The notes: a model not told the origin generated them from the sequence alone. DNA of 64,000 nucleotides from Gordius sp. MW1 (GCA_964036665.1 OZ038527.1:26391901-26455900), one strand, 5' to 3'; numbered from the stretch's first letter, positions 1-10,761 are shown. Numbers and translations: made by a program.

Positions 1-38
1 AACTAGTTAAATTAATTAAAATTAAAAATAAACAGCGT

Positions 39-145
39 GAGAAGACATTCGGTGCGTGACAAGACATTCGGTGCAAGACACCGAAGAGCGTGACAATATA
101 TAGATTCGGTGCAAGACATTAGGTAGCGTGACAAGACATCGGAAA
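39..145. repeat. Degenerate short tandem repeat
   Basis: The phrases GACAAGACAT and TTCGGTGC recur several times at roughly 20-base spacing with drift between copies. No reading frame or known family is visible here. Confidence 0.55.
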
Positions 146-179
146 ATGGAAAGTGAGCCCATAATGAAACATAGACCCT

Positions 180-711
180 TGTAGGGGAGGGCATAGGGTA
201 ATTATCAATGTTACCAATTCAAAAACGAAAAAAAAATTTCGATTTATAATTTGGCCAATGGTCATTTTTTTCATTGGTCAGTAGCCAGCGGACGGCCAAA
301 AGGTCACATTATCAATGGTATTAACAAGAACAATATATTAATTTTTAAAAAATAAATAAAAATTTTGCCCTCTCCGGGATTCGAACCCACATTAGTAAAG
401 GCATAGGGTTTGGTAGGGGCACAGGGACCCATATCAGTAAAGGCATAGGCTTTGGTAAGGGGCACAGGGACCCATATCAGTAGAGGCGTAGGCCCTTGTA
501 GGAAAGGGCATAGGGTAATTATCAATGTTAACCTATTCAAAGACGAAAAAATACCATAAATTGCATATAGCAATTAAAAATTTCGCTTTATTTGGCCAAT
601 AGTCATTTTTTCATTGGTCAGTAGCCAGCGGACGGTCAAAAATTCATATTATCAATGGTATTAACAAGAACAAAATATTAATTTAATTTAAAAAAATTAA
701 AAAAAAAATTC
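180..711 (-). repeat. Two related interspersed-repeat bodies
   Basis: The stretch GGGTAATTATCAATGTTA followed by a CATTGGTCAGTAGCCAGCGG segment appears twice, around 198-315 and 516-660, so two copies of one repeat body lie in tandem. In the first copy the T-arm-like remnant GGATTCGAACCC survives at about 378-389. In the second, a fuller tRNA-like head lies at 712-776. I infer a tRNA-derived SINE family in minus orientation whose body runs leftward from the head. Confidence 0.5.
393..520. repeat. Minisatellite, about 43-base unit, 3 copies
   Basis: Three imperfect units of roughly 42-43 bases each start with AGTAAAGGCATAGG or AGTAGAGGCGTAGG. The first two end in CACAGGGACCCATATC, and the third runs into the flanking repeat body. 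The array lies within the SINE-like repeat. Confidence 0.7.
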
Positions 712-776
712 GTCCTCTCCCTGGCTTGAACCCAGGATATCCAGGTCACAAAGCTGGCGCCAATAACTTAGTGGAC
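712..776 (-). repeat. tRNA-like head of a SINE (pseudo-tRNA)
   Basis: Read on the minus strand, 65 bases fold roughly as a tRNA. Acceptor arms begin GTCC and end GGAC. An anticodon-like arm CCAG/CTGG encloses TTTGTGA, which would give anticodon UGU (threonine) if real. The T-arm is a good GGGTTCAAGCC B-box. The D-arm and A-box (TAAGTTATTGG) are poor, and the head continues directly into repeat sequence. I therefore call it a tRNA-derived SINE head, not a working tRNA gene. The adjacent GACGGACGACGG run at 774-798 is part of the same repeat neighbourhood. Confidence 0.5.
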
Positions 777-835
777 GACGGACGACGGACGACGGACAAT
801 TAAAAACGAGCCCATAAATTGCATAGCAATTAATA
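770..835. repeat. Repeat end matched in inverse near 63720
   Basis: A GACGGACGACGG run followed by ACGAGCCCATAAATTGCAT is found as its reverse complement at 63721-63775, so one repeat family lies at both ends of the window in opposite orientations. Confidence 0.65.
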
Positions 836-840
836 AAAAA

Positions 841-1556
841 TAACATTTGTCTCTAATAGCCAAGATGGAATATCAACGATTTATTTTATTTATTACAAAA
901 CTATTATTTACCTTATAATTGGCTTAGTTTTAATTTTATTAATATTAACGCGAAAAAAAGCGATAAAACTAATTAGTGAATTAATGAATCGTTAAAAATT
1001 TTCCTTTATAACCTTACTACCTATTAGCTTTTCAAGGCTGTGAATTTTTAAAGTGTCTTTATTCTTTAAACAATGAACACCATTAATATAAAAGCATTAA
1101 TTCTAGCTACTAAGGTGGGCAATCAACTCTGTTAAAAAATATTGGAAAAATATTTTTCAAGCTTATATCATTTATCCGTTTTCATTAAATATTAATGACT
1201 TTATGAGGAATGAGGGAGAGTAATGTAATTGTAATTAAAATCTTTATATTATTAAACCCGTTTTAATTTAATTTTTTCTACCTCTGAATCTATACTTTAA
1301 GGCACGTCATGCTACTGATGTAATTTTTATTAAACACCTAAAGACGAATATTTAATTTATAATGCGATCTTCAGTTAGAGAAATGTTTGCCAAGGATTAT
1401 ATATAAAGAATCCCAAAACTTTCCAATATTGCCTACTTATAATGCACAATTTAGATTACTTTTTTTTCTAGTAAAGTAAAATATTTTGTAAAATGTGTTT
1501 GCATTTGGATTATTTGTATGAACATTGATACATCTAACACAAATTGGTTGAACTTA
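841..1556. other. Block I distal flank, no gene
   Basis: This AT-rich noncoding stretch aligns by eye with 40165-40935 (block IV), and parts align with 15480-15745, 19100-19445 and 46525-47180. Shared landmarks include TTGTCTCTAATAGCC, CAAGGCTGTGA and CCAAGGATTATATA. In orientation it is the 3' flank of the receptor gene of block I. No conserved open reading frame was found. Confidence 0.65.
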
Positions 1557-1626
1557 TGTAATATATTATTATTGATGATATTGTATTCCTAGTGCATATA
1601 TATATATTCTATATTCTTATTTCATT
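1557..1626 (+). repeat. 5' LTR fragment of gypsy 1
   Basis: About 70 bases match the start of the 3' LTR at 5333 and stop abruptly where the inverted gag segment begins. The missing LTR end is present in inverse at about 2040-2055, where AATAAATACTATA appears on the minus strand. Confidence 0.7.
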
Positions 1627-2055
1627 TTCTAGTCTACTATTATATAACCCCTACAAAAACCCATCCCTTAACATCTTATCTTCTTCCCTATACTCACACT
1701 TAATAACTAAAGCCTTTAATTTTTGTAAAAAATTTTCAACTGATTCATTTTCTCGCCTAGCCCTTAAAAAATTTAGCCTATAAAAAAAATAGAATTTTTG
1801 TTTCCGAATAACAACAACAATTGGTTTTTCAATTCGTCATAGGAACAATTATTTAATTTTTTAGGGTAGATTTTATATTTTAACCTTTTCAAATTGGGGA
1901 GGCCAAGGAATGTGATGAGATATTTTTTCTTGTTCACAGGCGCAACTTCTTTAATATCCATGGCATTTTCTAAACCATTAGCCAATCATCTATGTCCACT
2001 ATCGGAGAATTCCTCTATTTTGACCAGCGCCATTTATAGTATTTATTAAAAGATT
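1626..2055 (-). pseudogene. Inverted 5' LTR end plus gag N-terminal part of gypsy 1
   Basis: On the minus strand an ATG at 2031-2033 begins MALVKIEEF. The frame then runs, with a stop, through FLGLPNLKRL, NNCSYDELKNQ and RARRENESVENFLQKLKAL to about 1626. This is the usual Ty3/gypsy gag capsid pattern (a SYDEL-type helix, then a basic stretch, then ESV-FLQKL). The rest of the element is on the plus strand, so this segment of about 430 bases is flipped. Just upstream of the gag ATG the minus strand carries AATAAATACTATA, which matches the end of the 3' LTR (5418-5430). The flipped piece therefore contains the LTR end, the primer-binding region and the gag start. Confidence 0.7.
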
Positions 2056-2608
2056 TCCTGATGGTAAAGATGGAAATAAAAAGTCAAAATTTAAAACTGT
2101 ATTTGAATTGGCACTTAGCTTTGAGAGAGCCTCAAATGAAGTGGTAGATAAAGATATATTACATGAAAAAATTAATAAAATTACAAAAGTTCATGATAAT
2201 AACAAAACAAATATGCAGACCTAGTATGTTTTAATTGCAAAATGAAAGGCCATTTAGCTAGATTTTGTTATTTTAACAAAAACAATGATTATTATAAATT
2301 CAAAAATTATAATAATAAATCAAATCGCAATTATACTAATAAAAGAAACAATATCAATTGCGTTTAAGTGTATAAATAAAGCATTGGTTAAAGTGGTAAT
2401 AAATGATAAAAACTATAATTTTGAGTTTGACACTGCAGCTCAGGCTACTGTTATAGATAAGCAGACTTGGATGGAGATTGGTAAGCCTGAGTTAAGAAAT
2501 TGTCCAAGTATAAAGTGTTATGGAAACTTTAGTGTCAAAACTTTGGGCAAGTGTTTAACAAAAGCTCAAATTTACAATATGTTTGGAAATCCCGTTGTTA
2601 GTAGTTAA
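2056..2608 (+). pseudogene. gag C-terminus, zinc knuckle and protease of gypsy 1
   Basis: The plus strand resumes with a gag tail (FELALSFERASNEV near 2100). A CCHC zinc knuckle, CFNCKMKGHLARFC, follows at about 2226-2270, and then an Asn/Lys-rich linker. An aspartic protease segment spans 2390-2608 with active-site FDTAAQATVI near 2430. DTAA replaces the usual DTGA. Frames change between gag and protease. Confidence 0.75.
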
Positions 2609-2740
2609 TGAAGGGGATTTAATATTGTGATTACCTGAAATTTTAGAATTTGGATTTGAATTACATAAAAACACTGTAAATAGACAACTTAAGTTAGAAA
2701 ATTTGATCGAGCAGTTCCGTAAAAAGTGTTTTCAAAGAAA

Positions 2741-4120
2741 TTAGGTGAAGTTAACAATTTTATTGTAAATTTGCACTTAAAAACCCCCTATAAGCCTATA
2801 AGTTTGCTACCACAATGAGTACCTTTTCCGATGAGGGAGGCTATCGAATATGAGATTAAAAGACTTTTGGAAGAGCAAGTAATAGAAAAAGTCGAACTTA
2901 ACACTGGAACTCAGTGGTGTACACCTACTGTCAATCGATTTAAGAAAGACAAATCCATTGGAATATGCGGGGACTTTAAGGCCACGTTAAATGATTACCT
3001 ATGTGATATTGGGGATACCCTGCCTACCTTTGAGGATGTAACATCTAAGCTTCTCGGAGGCAATAAATTCACATGTATCAACTTACGGGACGCTTTCTTA
3101 CAATTAAAAATGTTTGAGCAAAGTGCAAAACTACTTACCATTTCTACACACGTAGGATTATTTCGTTATCGTAAGCTACCATTTGTAATAAAAGTGGCTC
3201 CATTGATTTTTCAAAGGTATATCACTGATCTATTAGCTTGAATTCCTAATACAGCCGTATTATTGATGATATTATCATAACGGGACTTAATGATGAAAAC
3301 ACATTTCAAATATTAAAGAAGTATTGAAACGATTTGGAGAGGTAGGAATTACCACAACATCAAACAAAATAAAATATCTTTATGACTGGGTTGTTTATTT
3401 AGGCCACAAAATTAGTTCTAAGGGTATTCAACCCACGGAGGAAAAATTTTTAGCTTTAAGATTGTAAAAGACCCACAAATAAATCTGAACTTAAAGGATT
3501 TTTAGGGCTATTAACATATTTAGGCAAATTTATACCTATGCTACAACCACAATGTGTTCCATTACACAACCTTTTAAATAAAGAGTCTAAATGGGAATGG
3601 GGTAAAGAGGAAGAAGATTGTTTTGATAAATTAAAAAACTTATCTAGTGAAGATAGCGTTGTTCCATATTCGTTACGGAAGCCGTTAGTTCTGTATACAG
3701 ACGCTTGTGAAACAGGATTGGGAGCGGTGTTAAGGCACGTGGAGTCGGATGGACAAGAAAGGCCTATTGCCTATGCATCAAGAGTTTTAAGTCAAGCAGA
3801 AAAGGCATATTCCACTATTGACAAGGAAGCTTTGGGTATTATTTATGCTGTTAATAATACATTTATGGGAGGACATTCATATAGAAAACAGATCATCGAC
3901 CGTTACAATACATTTTTGGTTGAGAGGGACACCATTATAATTGCAACTTGCGGAAAGATGGAATACTAAATTAATGGCCTATGACTTTAAAATTGAGGAT
4001 ATTTTTGGAAAGATTAATCAAATCGCAGATACATTAGCTCGACTACCTACCTTTGCAGAGTGTAATGAAGACATCCATATAAACATAATTGAAGATTTAA
4101 AGTTTTCCAGAGAAACGTTC
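2741..4120 (+). pseudogene. Reverse transcriptase and RNase H of gypsy 1
   Basis: RT finger and palm sequence runs from about 2741 to 3240, with RDAFLQLKM (catalytic Asp of motif A) and FRYRKLPF. A stop and frame change follow, after which the catalytic box reads IIDD rather than YIDD (about 3255). RNase H occupies 3538-4060 with YTDACETGLGAVL, PIAYASRVLS and STIDKEALGI, and ends in a DTLARLP remnant. At least three frame breaks separate the pieces, so no full polymerase can be made. Confidence 0.85.
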
Positions 4121-4199
4121 GTGGATGAAACAAGAAAAGACCGAAGGTTGAATGATGTTATTGATTTGATTCGCTGTAATTGCAGCAAACCCATCAACG

Positions 4200-5317
4200 A
4201 TGCAACTAAACTATTCGAAGATCATTTTACCCGAGAAAGATGAGTTATCTATTGAAAACGATTTAATGAATTGGCAAAATCGGTTAGTAGTTTCAGAAAA
4301 GTTAAAACTGGTTTTGTTAGAAATTTTACATACCGGACACCCGGGAATATCGAGAATGATTGATCTAGCAAAATTTTATTGTTGGTGGCCCACGATCAAC
4401 GTGATATTGAAACTTTTGTCCAAAGATGTCAAGGTTGTCAACAAAATCGATCTAATACGTTAGAATCTCCCTTATATCAATGGCCTACAACAGAGGAACC
4501 AATGGATCGCGTCCCCATTGATTTGGCAGGACCCATAAACGGCAAATATTGGTTAGTTTTAGTTGATGGTTATTCAAAATGGTCGGAAGTAAAAATCATA
4601 AATTCCTTACATTCTGCCGGAATTATTAAAGCGTTGCGCGAATGATTTGCGCGATTGGGACTGCCAAGAGTTTTAGTAAGCGATAACGGTAGTCAATTCC
4701 TGGGAGCGGAATTCTCAATATTTATAAAAGCTAATGGTATTAGGCATATTTGGACATCTCCATATCACCCAAAATCTAACGGATTATGTGAAAGATTTAC
4801 CTGGACACTAAAATCACGGTTTTACGCAGCCGCTAGGTCAAATCAAGACGATGATAAAACCTTGGCTGAAGTGCTCATGGCTTACAGATTGACACCTCAC
4901 AATACTACAAGTGTAGCTCCTTGTGAATTAATGTTTAAAGAAGAATCCGGTCTTCTTTTGACCAACTGCGACGTTCTACCAAGGAAACGACTATCGACAA
5001 TGTTTGGAACAAGTACTATTATGATAGAAAGGTTTCCGATCGCAATTTGCAGGAAGGGGATAAAGTTTGGGTAAAAAATGAAAAAGAAAAGGGTTGGCAC
5101 GAGGGAATAATTGAACGTAAAAAATGATTGGTCCTACGATGTCTGGGCCGAAGGACGGATTAAACTTAAACACATAGATCATTTGCGGAAAGCCATAGAC
5201 AACCTAAAGGAATCAATAGGGACCGAGGAAGAGGAACCAATTGCAGGATTTAAACAATACAATGTGCCGAGACCTCAACGACTTAGATTACCCCCAAAAA
5301 GATTCGACGATGAATAG
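4200..5317 (+). pseudogene. Integrase of gypsy 1
   Basis: The HHCC zinc finger is seen as HTGHPGISRM and, in a neighbouring frame, CQGCQQNR (4320-4450). The DDE core follows with DLAGPINGKYW, SDNGSQF and CERFTWTLK, so all three catalytic acidic positions (about 4520, 4680, 4790) are present. The C-terminal part has a YDVWAEGRIKLKHIDHL segment near 5135-5190. A TGA near 4643 and a frame change near 5075 break the frame. Confidence 0.85.
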
Positions 5318-5332
5318 TAATCTGGGGGACTT

Positions 5333-5436
5333 TGTAATATATTATTATTGATGATAATGTATTCCTAGTCCATATATATATATATATTTTATATTCTTAT
5401 TGTTCATCTATCCGGTTAATAAATACTATACTATAT
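5333..5436 (+). repeat. 3' LTR of gypsy 1
   Basis: It starts TGTAATATAT after the purine tract and ends near AATAAATACTATA. Its first 70 bases match 1557-1626, and its last bases match the inverted copy at about 2040-2055. Confidence 0.7.
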
Positions 5437-5939
5437 TTATTGCATGGTAAATAAATTAATATTATATGTTTAAAAAGAAAATAGTTCATTGGACATCAAC
5501 ATAAGTCGTATAAGTGCAGATGTAGTAATGAGGGCAACTAAGATAAGATGTCTATAGTTGAAGGAAAAGAATTATTATAAAGAAAGTTAGGAACAAGTTC
5601 TCTTATCTGAAATTAATGTTAGAGTAAGTAATTACTATGTTAATGTTAAGTATTTATACGAAAAATGTTTAAATAAAAATCATAAAATAATTAGGCACTA
5701 CAGTAATTGTTAAATACATATTATTTAATTAGGATATTTGATATTTTGAACAATTTGAATTTATTTATTAAAATATTAGTAGTTAATCAACATCTTTAGA
5801 TATTTATTTGTCAGATGAATGCACATTTAAAAACTAATTAAGTCTGCCTATAAAAAACAAGTTATCGGATGCCTTTAAAGATTTAGAGTAAAGCCCCCCC
5901 TCCCTTGGGCTCCCCCCTGAAAGAAACCCTGGCGTTCAT
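5437..5939. other. Block I proximal 3' flank of receptor
   Basis: Noncoding sequence aligns with 40975-41391 and 47230-47697 (GGACATCAAC, AAGTCGTATAAGTGCAGATG, TAGGCACT). It is the 3' flank of the minus-strand receptor pseudogene. A short C-rich tract lies at 5893-5918. Confidence 0.6.
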
Positions 5940-6671
5940 TTAAAAAACGTTCGTTTTTACAATGTTTATAGCTTCTTGTTTGAAAACCTTTGTAAACACG
6001 AAGAAACTGAGAGGGTTTAAACTAAATATGAAATAAAAAAGTAACGATATGATGTTGGTAAGTATTCTTTGTGTGAAAGGATCAGAACTAAAAGTTTTGT
6101 ACGAGAAACTGAATGATAAGGTTTTAATTAAATAAATGATAAATATAAATATTGAGTATTTCACTAAATCTTTTTCACGAGCCCTTCTGGTAGAAGTTAC
6201 AATGCGATTAATATTAGGAGCTATCAAGTTATTAGCCTCTGACATAAATTATTGTTGACGGAGGAATTAGTTATCATTTGAGTACAAGCAATTTGTGTAA
6301 TTCTACCAGGTGTTATGTTTGCAAAAACCTCTCTCTGTTTTCGCATATATCGAATAATAATTAAGTACATCACGAGGATTATACATGAATTTGTGCATTG
6401 CCATATTAAATGGGCTTTAAACAAAGCCGGTTTAAAATTATGATAATTTTGAAGACAAGTAGAATAAAAATTGTAATAAATTATTCTACCCACACTCATT
6501 TGTAGGATTCAAATTATAACGCTTACAGTCCAAATGATCCCTAATTGTATGTATGTAAATTTGTTCGAAGTCACCCTTTTTCTAATGACGCTAAAGGGCA
6601 AACAAACATTAAGGAAGCGATTTGAAGCGAGTATCAGTAAGTGTATGGAATGCGACATAAAGGCGATTTCC
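5940..6671 (-). pseudogene. Seven-transmembrane receptor pseudogene, block I (N-terminus lost)
   Basis: Three minus-strand pieces in different frames (6509-6671, 6224-6499, 5940-6245) align in order with the intact receptors at 19952-20959 and 41392-42405. The pieces cover the end of TM3 with an NRFLNVC motif, TM4, the FYSTCLQNYHNF loop, TM5 (IWQCTNSCIILVMYL), TM6 and TM7 (FSLNPLSFF). Frame shifts lie near 6500 and 6235. TM1, TM2 and the start of TM3 are missing: similarity stops at 6671, exactly where a hAT-type transposon end begins. It is a truncated, dead paralogue. Confidence 0.85.
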
Positions 6672-6796
6672 AAAAATCTCGTATCTTTTCGTCTCGACAT
6701 CAATATTCCCGTTTTGCATTTTTCAAATTCTCTTCTCGTCACGGTTTTTAGAGACGAGACGAGACCGAGTTTTTTCTCGGTTTTTCCGCATCACTA
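6672..6796. mobile_element. hAT-like transposon end fragment (GAGACGAGA family)
   Basis: The right edge reads CCGCATCACTA. Its reverse complement starts TAGTGATGCGGAAAAACC and continues through a CCGAG hairpin arm and GAGACGAGA motifs. This matches the left end of the fuller element at 25268. Only one end is present, and it abuts the broken receptor at 6671. Confidence 0.65.
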
Positions 6797-7568
6797 CACA
6801 TGGATTAGGATATCGAAATGCATGCTTAGATATTGTTGGGTGCCGAAAAAGCAATCAACCCGAAGTTCCCCTCTTGGAACGTGACTTAAAACCAGGGTAC
6901 ATGTAGATTATGCGGGTCCGGTGGACGGATAATATTGGCTTGTTGCTGTAGACTCGTATTCCAAATGGACTTAAACGGAGCATAATTGCGAAGTTCCACG
7001 ATTCAAGTTACATTAAAGAAATTACGAGAGTAATTTAGAGTTGCGAAGCAAATGTTAACTGACACCGGGCTCAGTTTTGAAGGGAGGAAATGCAATTCTT
7101 TTCCTCTAAATACCATATTAAGCACATTGAAGCAACACCATATCACCCAAAAATTAATAGCCTCGTCTAAATAGCTATTAGGACCTTGAAATCACGCAGC
7201 TGCACGCGAATATAACACAGATCCGAAAGATTGTATGATTGTTCTCATCAGTTACCGCATCAACAAACATTCTTCTACCGGAAGATCGCCATCAAAAGCG
7301 CTTATCGAAGAAATATCACAACCTAGTTGAACTGGGTACATCCTACTCAAAATAAATTTATGGAGCAAAAGCTTGATGAACAGGAAAAGAGACATGGTGC
7401 CCATGGAATGAATAGAGAATTCACTGGTCAATTAGTTTGGGTCAAAACGAAGTGAATAATGGTTGGAGAGCAGGAAAATAATAAAACGCAATGGTTCCTG
7501 GTCGTACTTAGTGAAAACGCTAAAACATACGAAAATACATTGATCAGTTGAGATATCGTACAAATACC
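6797..7568 (+). pseudogene. Old Ty3/gypsy integrase remnant (left part)
   Basis: Plus-strand translation gives VDYAGPVDG, YWLVAVDSYSKWT and later a DLEI/HANITQIRKIV stretch and HIDQLRYRT, all typical of a gypsy integrase and its C-terminal tail. Many stops and frame changes are present. It resembles the integrase of gypsy 3 (49080-50315). It is cut at 7568 by gypsy 2 and resumes at 10940. Confidence 0.7.
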
Positions 7569-7749
7569 TGTTAGGGCTGGGAATCTCTATTTACTACAGG
7601 TTTCGAAGCGATACAATAATAGAAAGTGTGTAAATCGTGTATATCAAACGAATATATAAGTTACAACAAATTAACGGTAATTTGATTGACAACACATCGG
7701 CAAATAACGTATCCCCGGAGGCACTTTGCACTCCAATTACCTCTCTACA
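7569..7749 (-). repeat. 3' LTR of gypsy 2
   Basis: It matches 10762-10939 almost throughout, with a few substitutions and small indels. Ends are TG and CA in plus orientation. Confidence 0.9.
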
Positions 7750-8860
7750 GTTCCCCTCTTTTCACAGACAAAATTCTTAAGGAATGCTGGCGTTTTCTGA
7801 CTACGCTGAGGGTATCTAGGTTCTTCTCTAGGCGTTCCTGATTGGTTTTGAATTTGTTCCCTTGTGGCACTTGTTCCCCGGTTTTGTTTCCCTTAAAGCA
7901 CTTGTTCTCGCTTCCCTTTCTGGTGAGATTCTTTGCGGCCACCCGTTCTCTTGTCCCAGTGTGGTCCAATCCAGGGTTTTCCGTTTCCTTACTTGATCTA
8001 CGTCGGTGATGCTTTCTTCCCTGTGCCCATACATCGTAGGAACGACTACCGTGCTTGGCTTTTATCGTGTCTTCTACCCATTTGCTTGGTCCCAAAAACA
8101 TGCGTGCCCAAACCAAGTCTCCTACGGTGAACATCCGCGGGTTCCCGGTCTCTAACCATTGTTGCGGTACGGTTTCCCTCAATACCTCCCATTCAGTTCG
8201 CATACGCCTTTTTAGCATCCCCTCTGCTGTGCTTTTATTGGTTGTGGGGTGTTTTGTAGATCTGTAGTTTTCCAAAACTCTACTTAGCCCTACTTCCGAC
8301 TCGTTTCTAATTATGGCTTCTTTAATTAATCGTACATATCTATCTGCCAGACCGCTAGACGCAAAATGATAAGAGGCTGTCGATCGCTGATTAATCCCTC
8401 TCATCTTGCAAAAATTCTGTAACTCCTGCCCTTTGAATTGCGGGCCGTCATCTGATATTAACCATGGTGGATTTCCAAATCAAGCAAACGTTTCGGCAAG
8501 TTTTTTTATAATGGTGGTCGATGTAGTGTCTTCTAATTTAGACACCTCTACCCATTTCGAGCTATTGTCCACCATCACTAGGTATGACTTACCCTTGAGA
8601 TGACCCATGATATCGATATGTACTTAAACTCACGGTCTATGGCTGGGTTGACAAACTATCAACGGTGCCTTCTTCGCCGCCGCGGCAGTGTAATGGCAAT
8701 TCCGGCACCCTTTCGCTAAGCTCCATAAGTCATCGTCGAGAGTAGGCCACCATATATACTGCCCCGCCACTTCTTGCATTCGCTTGATACCCACGTGGCC
8801 CTTATGTAGTCTTTAAAGTACCACTCTTCGTAACTTAGCCGGAATTAATATACGCCACCC
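7750..8860 (-). pseudogene. Integrase of gypsy 2
   Basis: On the minus strand the core reads YLVMVDNSSKWVE, ISDDGPQFKG and GLADRYVRLIKEA. Catalytic aspartates appear at the first two sites. The third, usually Glu in a GLAER-type motif, reads GLADR. The C-terminal tail (FTVGDLVWARMF, SYDVWAQGR) runs on into a Lys/Arg/Gln-rich end near 7745. The longest open piece is 7745-8404. The N-terminal zinc-finger region near 8650-8860 is broken. Confidence 0.8.
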
Positions 8861-8863
8861 TTT

Positions 8864-9560
8864 TTAAACTATTATGTTTTTGGCTTCGTATAACTTTGGC
8901 AGGTGTTTTTCGTAGGAGCGTTTTAGACCATATGTGACCATTGTGTTTTGTTTACCTCTCATCCACTCTTTTAATTGACGTAGCCCCGGATCATCCAAGG
9001 TGTGTCTCACTACGTCCAATGATATAAATGGATTTGTCGAGTCTTTTAGCATTTCCTCGCTAACCTGATACGCGTGTTCGTTCGGTTTTCTGGACAAGTA
9101 ATCTGCCGAATTTTCGGATCCCTTGTTGTACTCAGACTTGGTCGTGTAGCCTGACACCATGAGCGCCGACCTAGTTAGACGTGGTGACCATTGTTCTTTG
9201 CCCCTTTTGCTCTGATCATATATATATTCTAGGGGTCTATGATCCGTCATAATAGTTACGTTTCGTCCTTGTATATATTCATTGAACTTTTTTAGTCCAA
9301 CCCACCGCAAGCGCCTCTCGTTCGATCGTCGAATACTGGCTTTCGCTATCGTTTAACGCTCTTGAAGCATAGGCAACCACTCTCCAATTCTTCCCTGGTG
9401 CTCGTTGCTGTAAGATGGCCCCTAACTCCGTACCACAGGCGTCTACGAACAAGCCAGTCTCCCAATCTCCATTAAAGTATGCCAGTATGGGGGCTTTCGT
9501 AAGCGCGGACTTGATGGCTTCGAATGCGCTTGGTTGTTCTCCATAACAGTGGTACATCAC
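8864..9560 (-). pseudogene. RNase H of gypsy 2
   Basis: Two overlapping minus-strand frames (9279-9560 and 8864-9310) carry GLFVDACGTELGAIL, VVAYASRALN, STIEREALAV, then TIMTDHRPLEYIY and a SADYLSRKP end. Together they form a nearly full gypsy RNase H with a frameshift near 9295. Confidence 0.85.
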
Positions 9561-9599
9561 GTTTTTTTTATGAGTTTCTGAATCGGGTGTACAATTTTG

Positions 9600-9937
9600 G
9601 CGTAGTCCTTAATTAATTTAAGGAAGGATTTTACTTCGTTTTGTTTGTTAAATTTTTCCACTGCTTGACTAGTTCGGCTTTATTGTAGTTGATTTGAATC
9701 CCCTTGTTACTTATTACATATCCCAAAATTGTTACTTCCTTTGCCCATAAGATGCTCTTGGAAATGTTTGGCACGAACCCCCACTTTTGTAACGTTTCTA
9801 GGATTTTGAGTAACCGCTCGTTGTATTTCTTCCGTTTCCCCTGTAATTAATATATCATCGATGTATACCGCTACCCCCCCATGCCTCCTAGGATCCAATT
9901 GCCCGCACAACAGCGGCCCAGCTACGTCTGCTAACAA
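9600..9937 (-). pseudogene. Reverse transcriptase remnant of gypsy 2
   Basis: The catalytic box VAVYIDDILITGETEEIQ is intact near 9850. The downstream thumb region is degraded. Most of the upstream fingers and palm seem to be missing, because protease sequence lies less than 150 bases upstream. Confidence 0.8.
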
Positions 9938-10110
9938 TATAGACAGCTGTTTCTCATGTTACCCATTCGGACATCGGCTTGTACCTTGGCTACGATCTTT
10001 ATTTCCCCATGGCCGCACGCGTGCACGGTCGGGACGAGCTCCTTGTTGCGTGGGATCTCCTTCGCCCATCTTCCTGTCGGTATTATCGATACCGTAGCGC
10101 CCGTATCGAA
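9938..10110 (-). pseudogene. Aspartic protease of gypsy 2
   Basis: The minus strand gives FDTGATVSIIPTGRWAKEI followed by a VHACGHGEIKI stretch, that is the retroviral-type DTGA active site with its following strand. It runs in a different frame from the RT piece. Confidence 0.75.
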
Positions 10111-10299
10111 GATACATTAAAACAATTCGTTATTAATATATATATTTACTGCTAATACATCTAAAGCATGCTTTAACCTGGGAATCCAAACCGGCCCAGG
10201 CCACCCTTCTCGTCTCGCCACTACGCTCCACGCCTCTTTGGACCCGTTCTGCAAGGTGTTTAGCCCCCCATTTATCGTCTCGGCCGTTAACGCCAGCTC

Positions 10300-10761
10300 T
10301 CGTAGGCGGTCCCATTTAATGTCATTTTCTGCCCAGTCTCGCCTGTTAGCTTCTATCGCGCAATCCTATAATGAATTGGTCAACAATTCTGTTCTGCAAT
10401 TCTTCGTTCCCGAAGTTGCAGCTGTTAGCTCCGGCCTTGAGTCTATTTGCGTACGCGTCGATCGTCTCTCCCTGGCCTTGTCGAACCTTTGAGAATTCAT
10501 ACCTCTTTGCCCTCTCGCATGAATTCCTCTAGAATAATTTTCTTACCCGATTTTTAGCATCTTTATACCTAATTCCTGTCAAATCTTGAGGTCTATCCTC
10601 TAATATTAATTCCATCAAGGCTGGTTAATAATAGAGCCGCTTTTTGCTCGTCTGTCTTAGGCTTATTGCTCCTTAGGAATAGCTCAAATTGTGTTATAAA
10701 AGCGTCGATGTTAGCCGTTATTTTATATTTCTGCATCTCCGCGTAGGTTTCACGTCGCCAT
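10300..10761 (-). pseudogene. gag of gypsy 2
   Basis: Just inside the 5' LTR the minus strand has MQKYKITANIDAFITQFELF. Further on it has RYEFSKVRQGQGETIDAYA and a CNFGNEELQNRIVDQFIIG stretch, which fits the capsid domain of gypsy gag. Several stops break it. The segment 10111-10299 between gag and protease shows no clear zinc knuckle. Confidence 0.7.

Larger units (their letters stand above)
1557..5436 (+). mobile_element. Ty3/gypsy LTR retrotransposon 1 (decayed)
   Basis: A plus-strand element with gag, zinc knuckle, aspartic protease, reverse transcriptase, RNase H and integrase in the Ty3/gypsy order. The LTR start TGTAATATATTATTATTGAT occurs at 1557 and again at 5333, where it follows a purine tract (CTGGGGGACTT). 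The 3' LTR is about 100 bases. The 5' LTR diverges after about 70 bases because an inverted segment begins there. The element interrupts block I, whose flank resumes at about 5437 (compare 47225-47245). Coding frames carry several frameshifts and stops, so it is inactive. The right edge is good to about 10 bases. Confidence 0.85.

Noticed and set aside
712..776. Functional tRNA gene
   Set aside because: Poor D-arm and A-box, mismatched stems and continuation into repeat DNA; treated as a SINE head.
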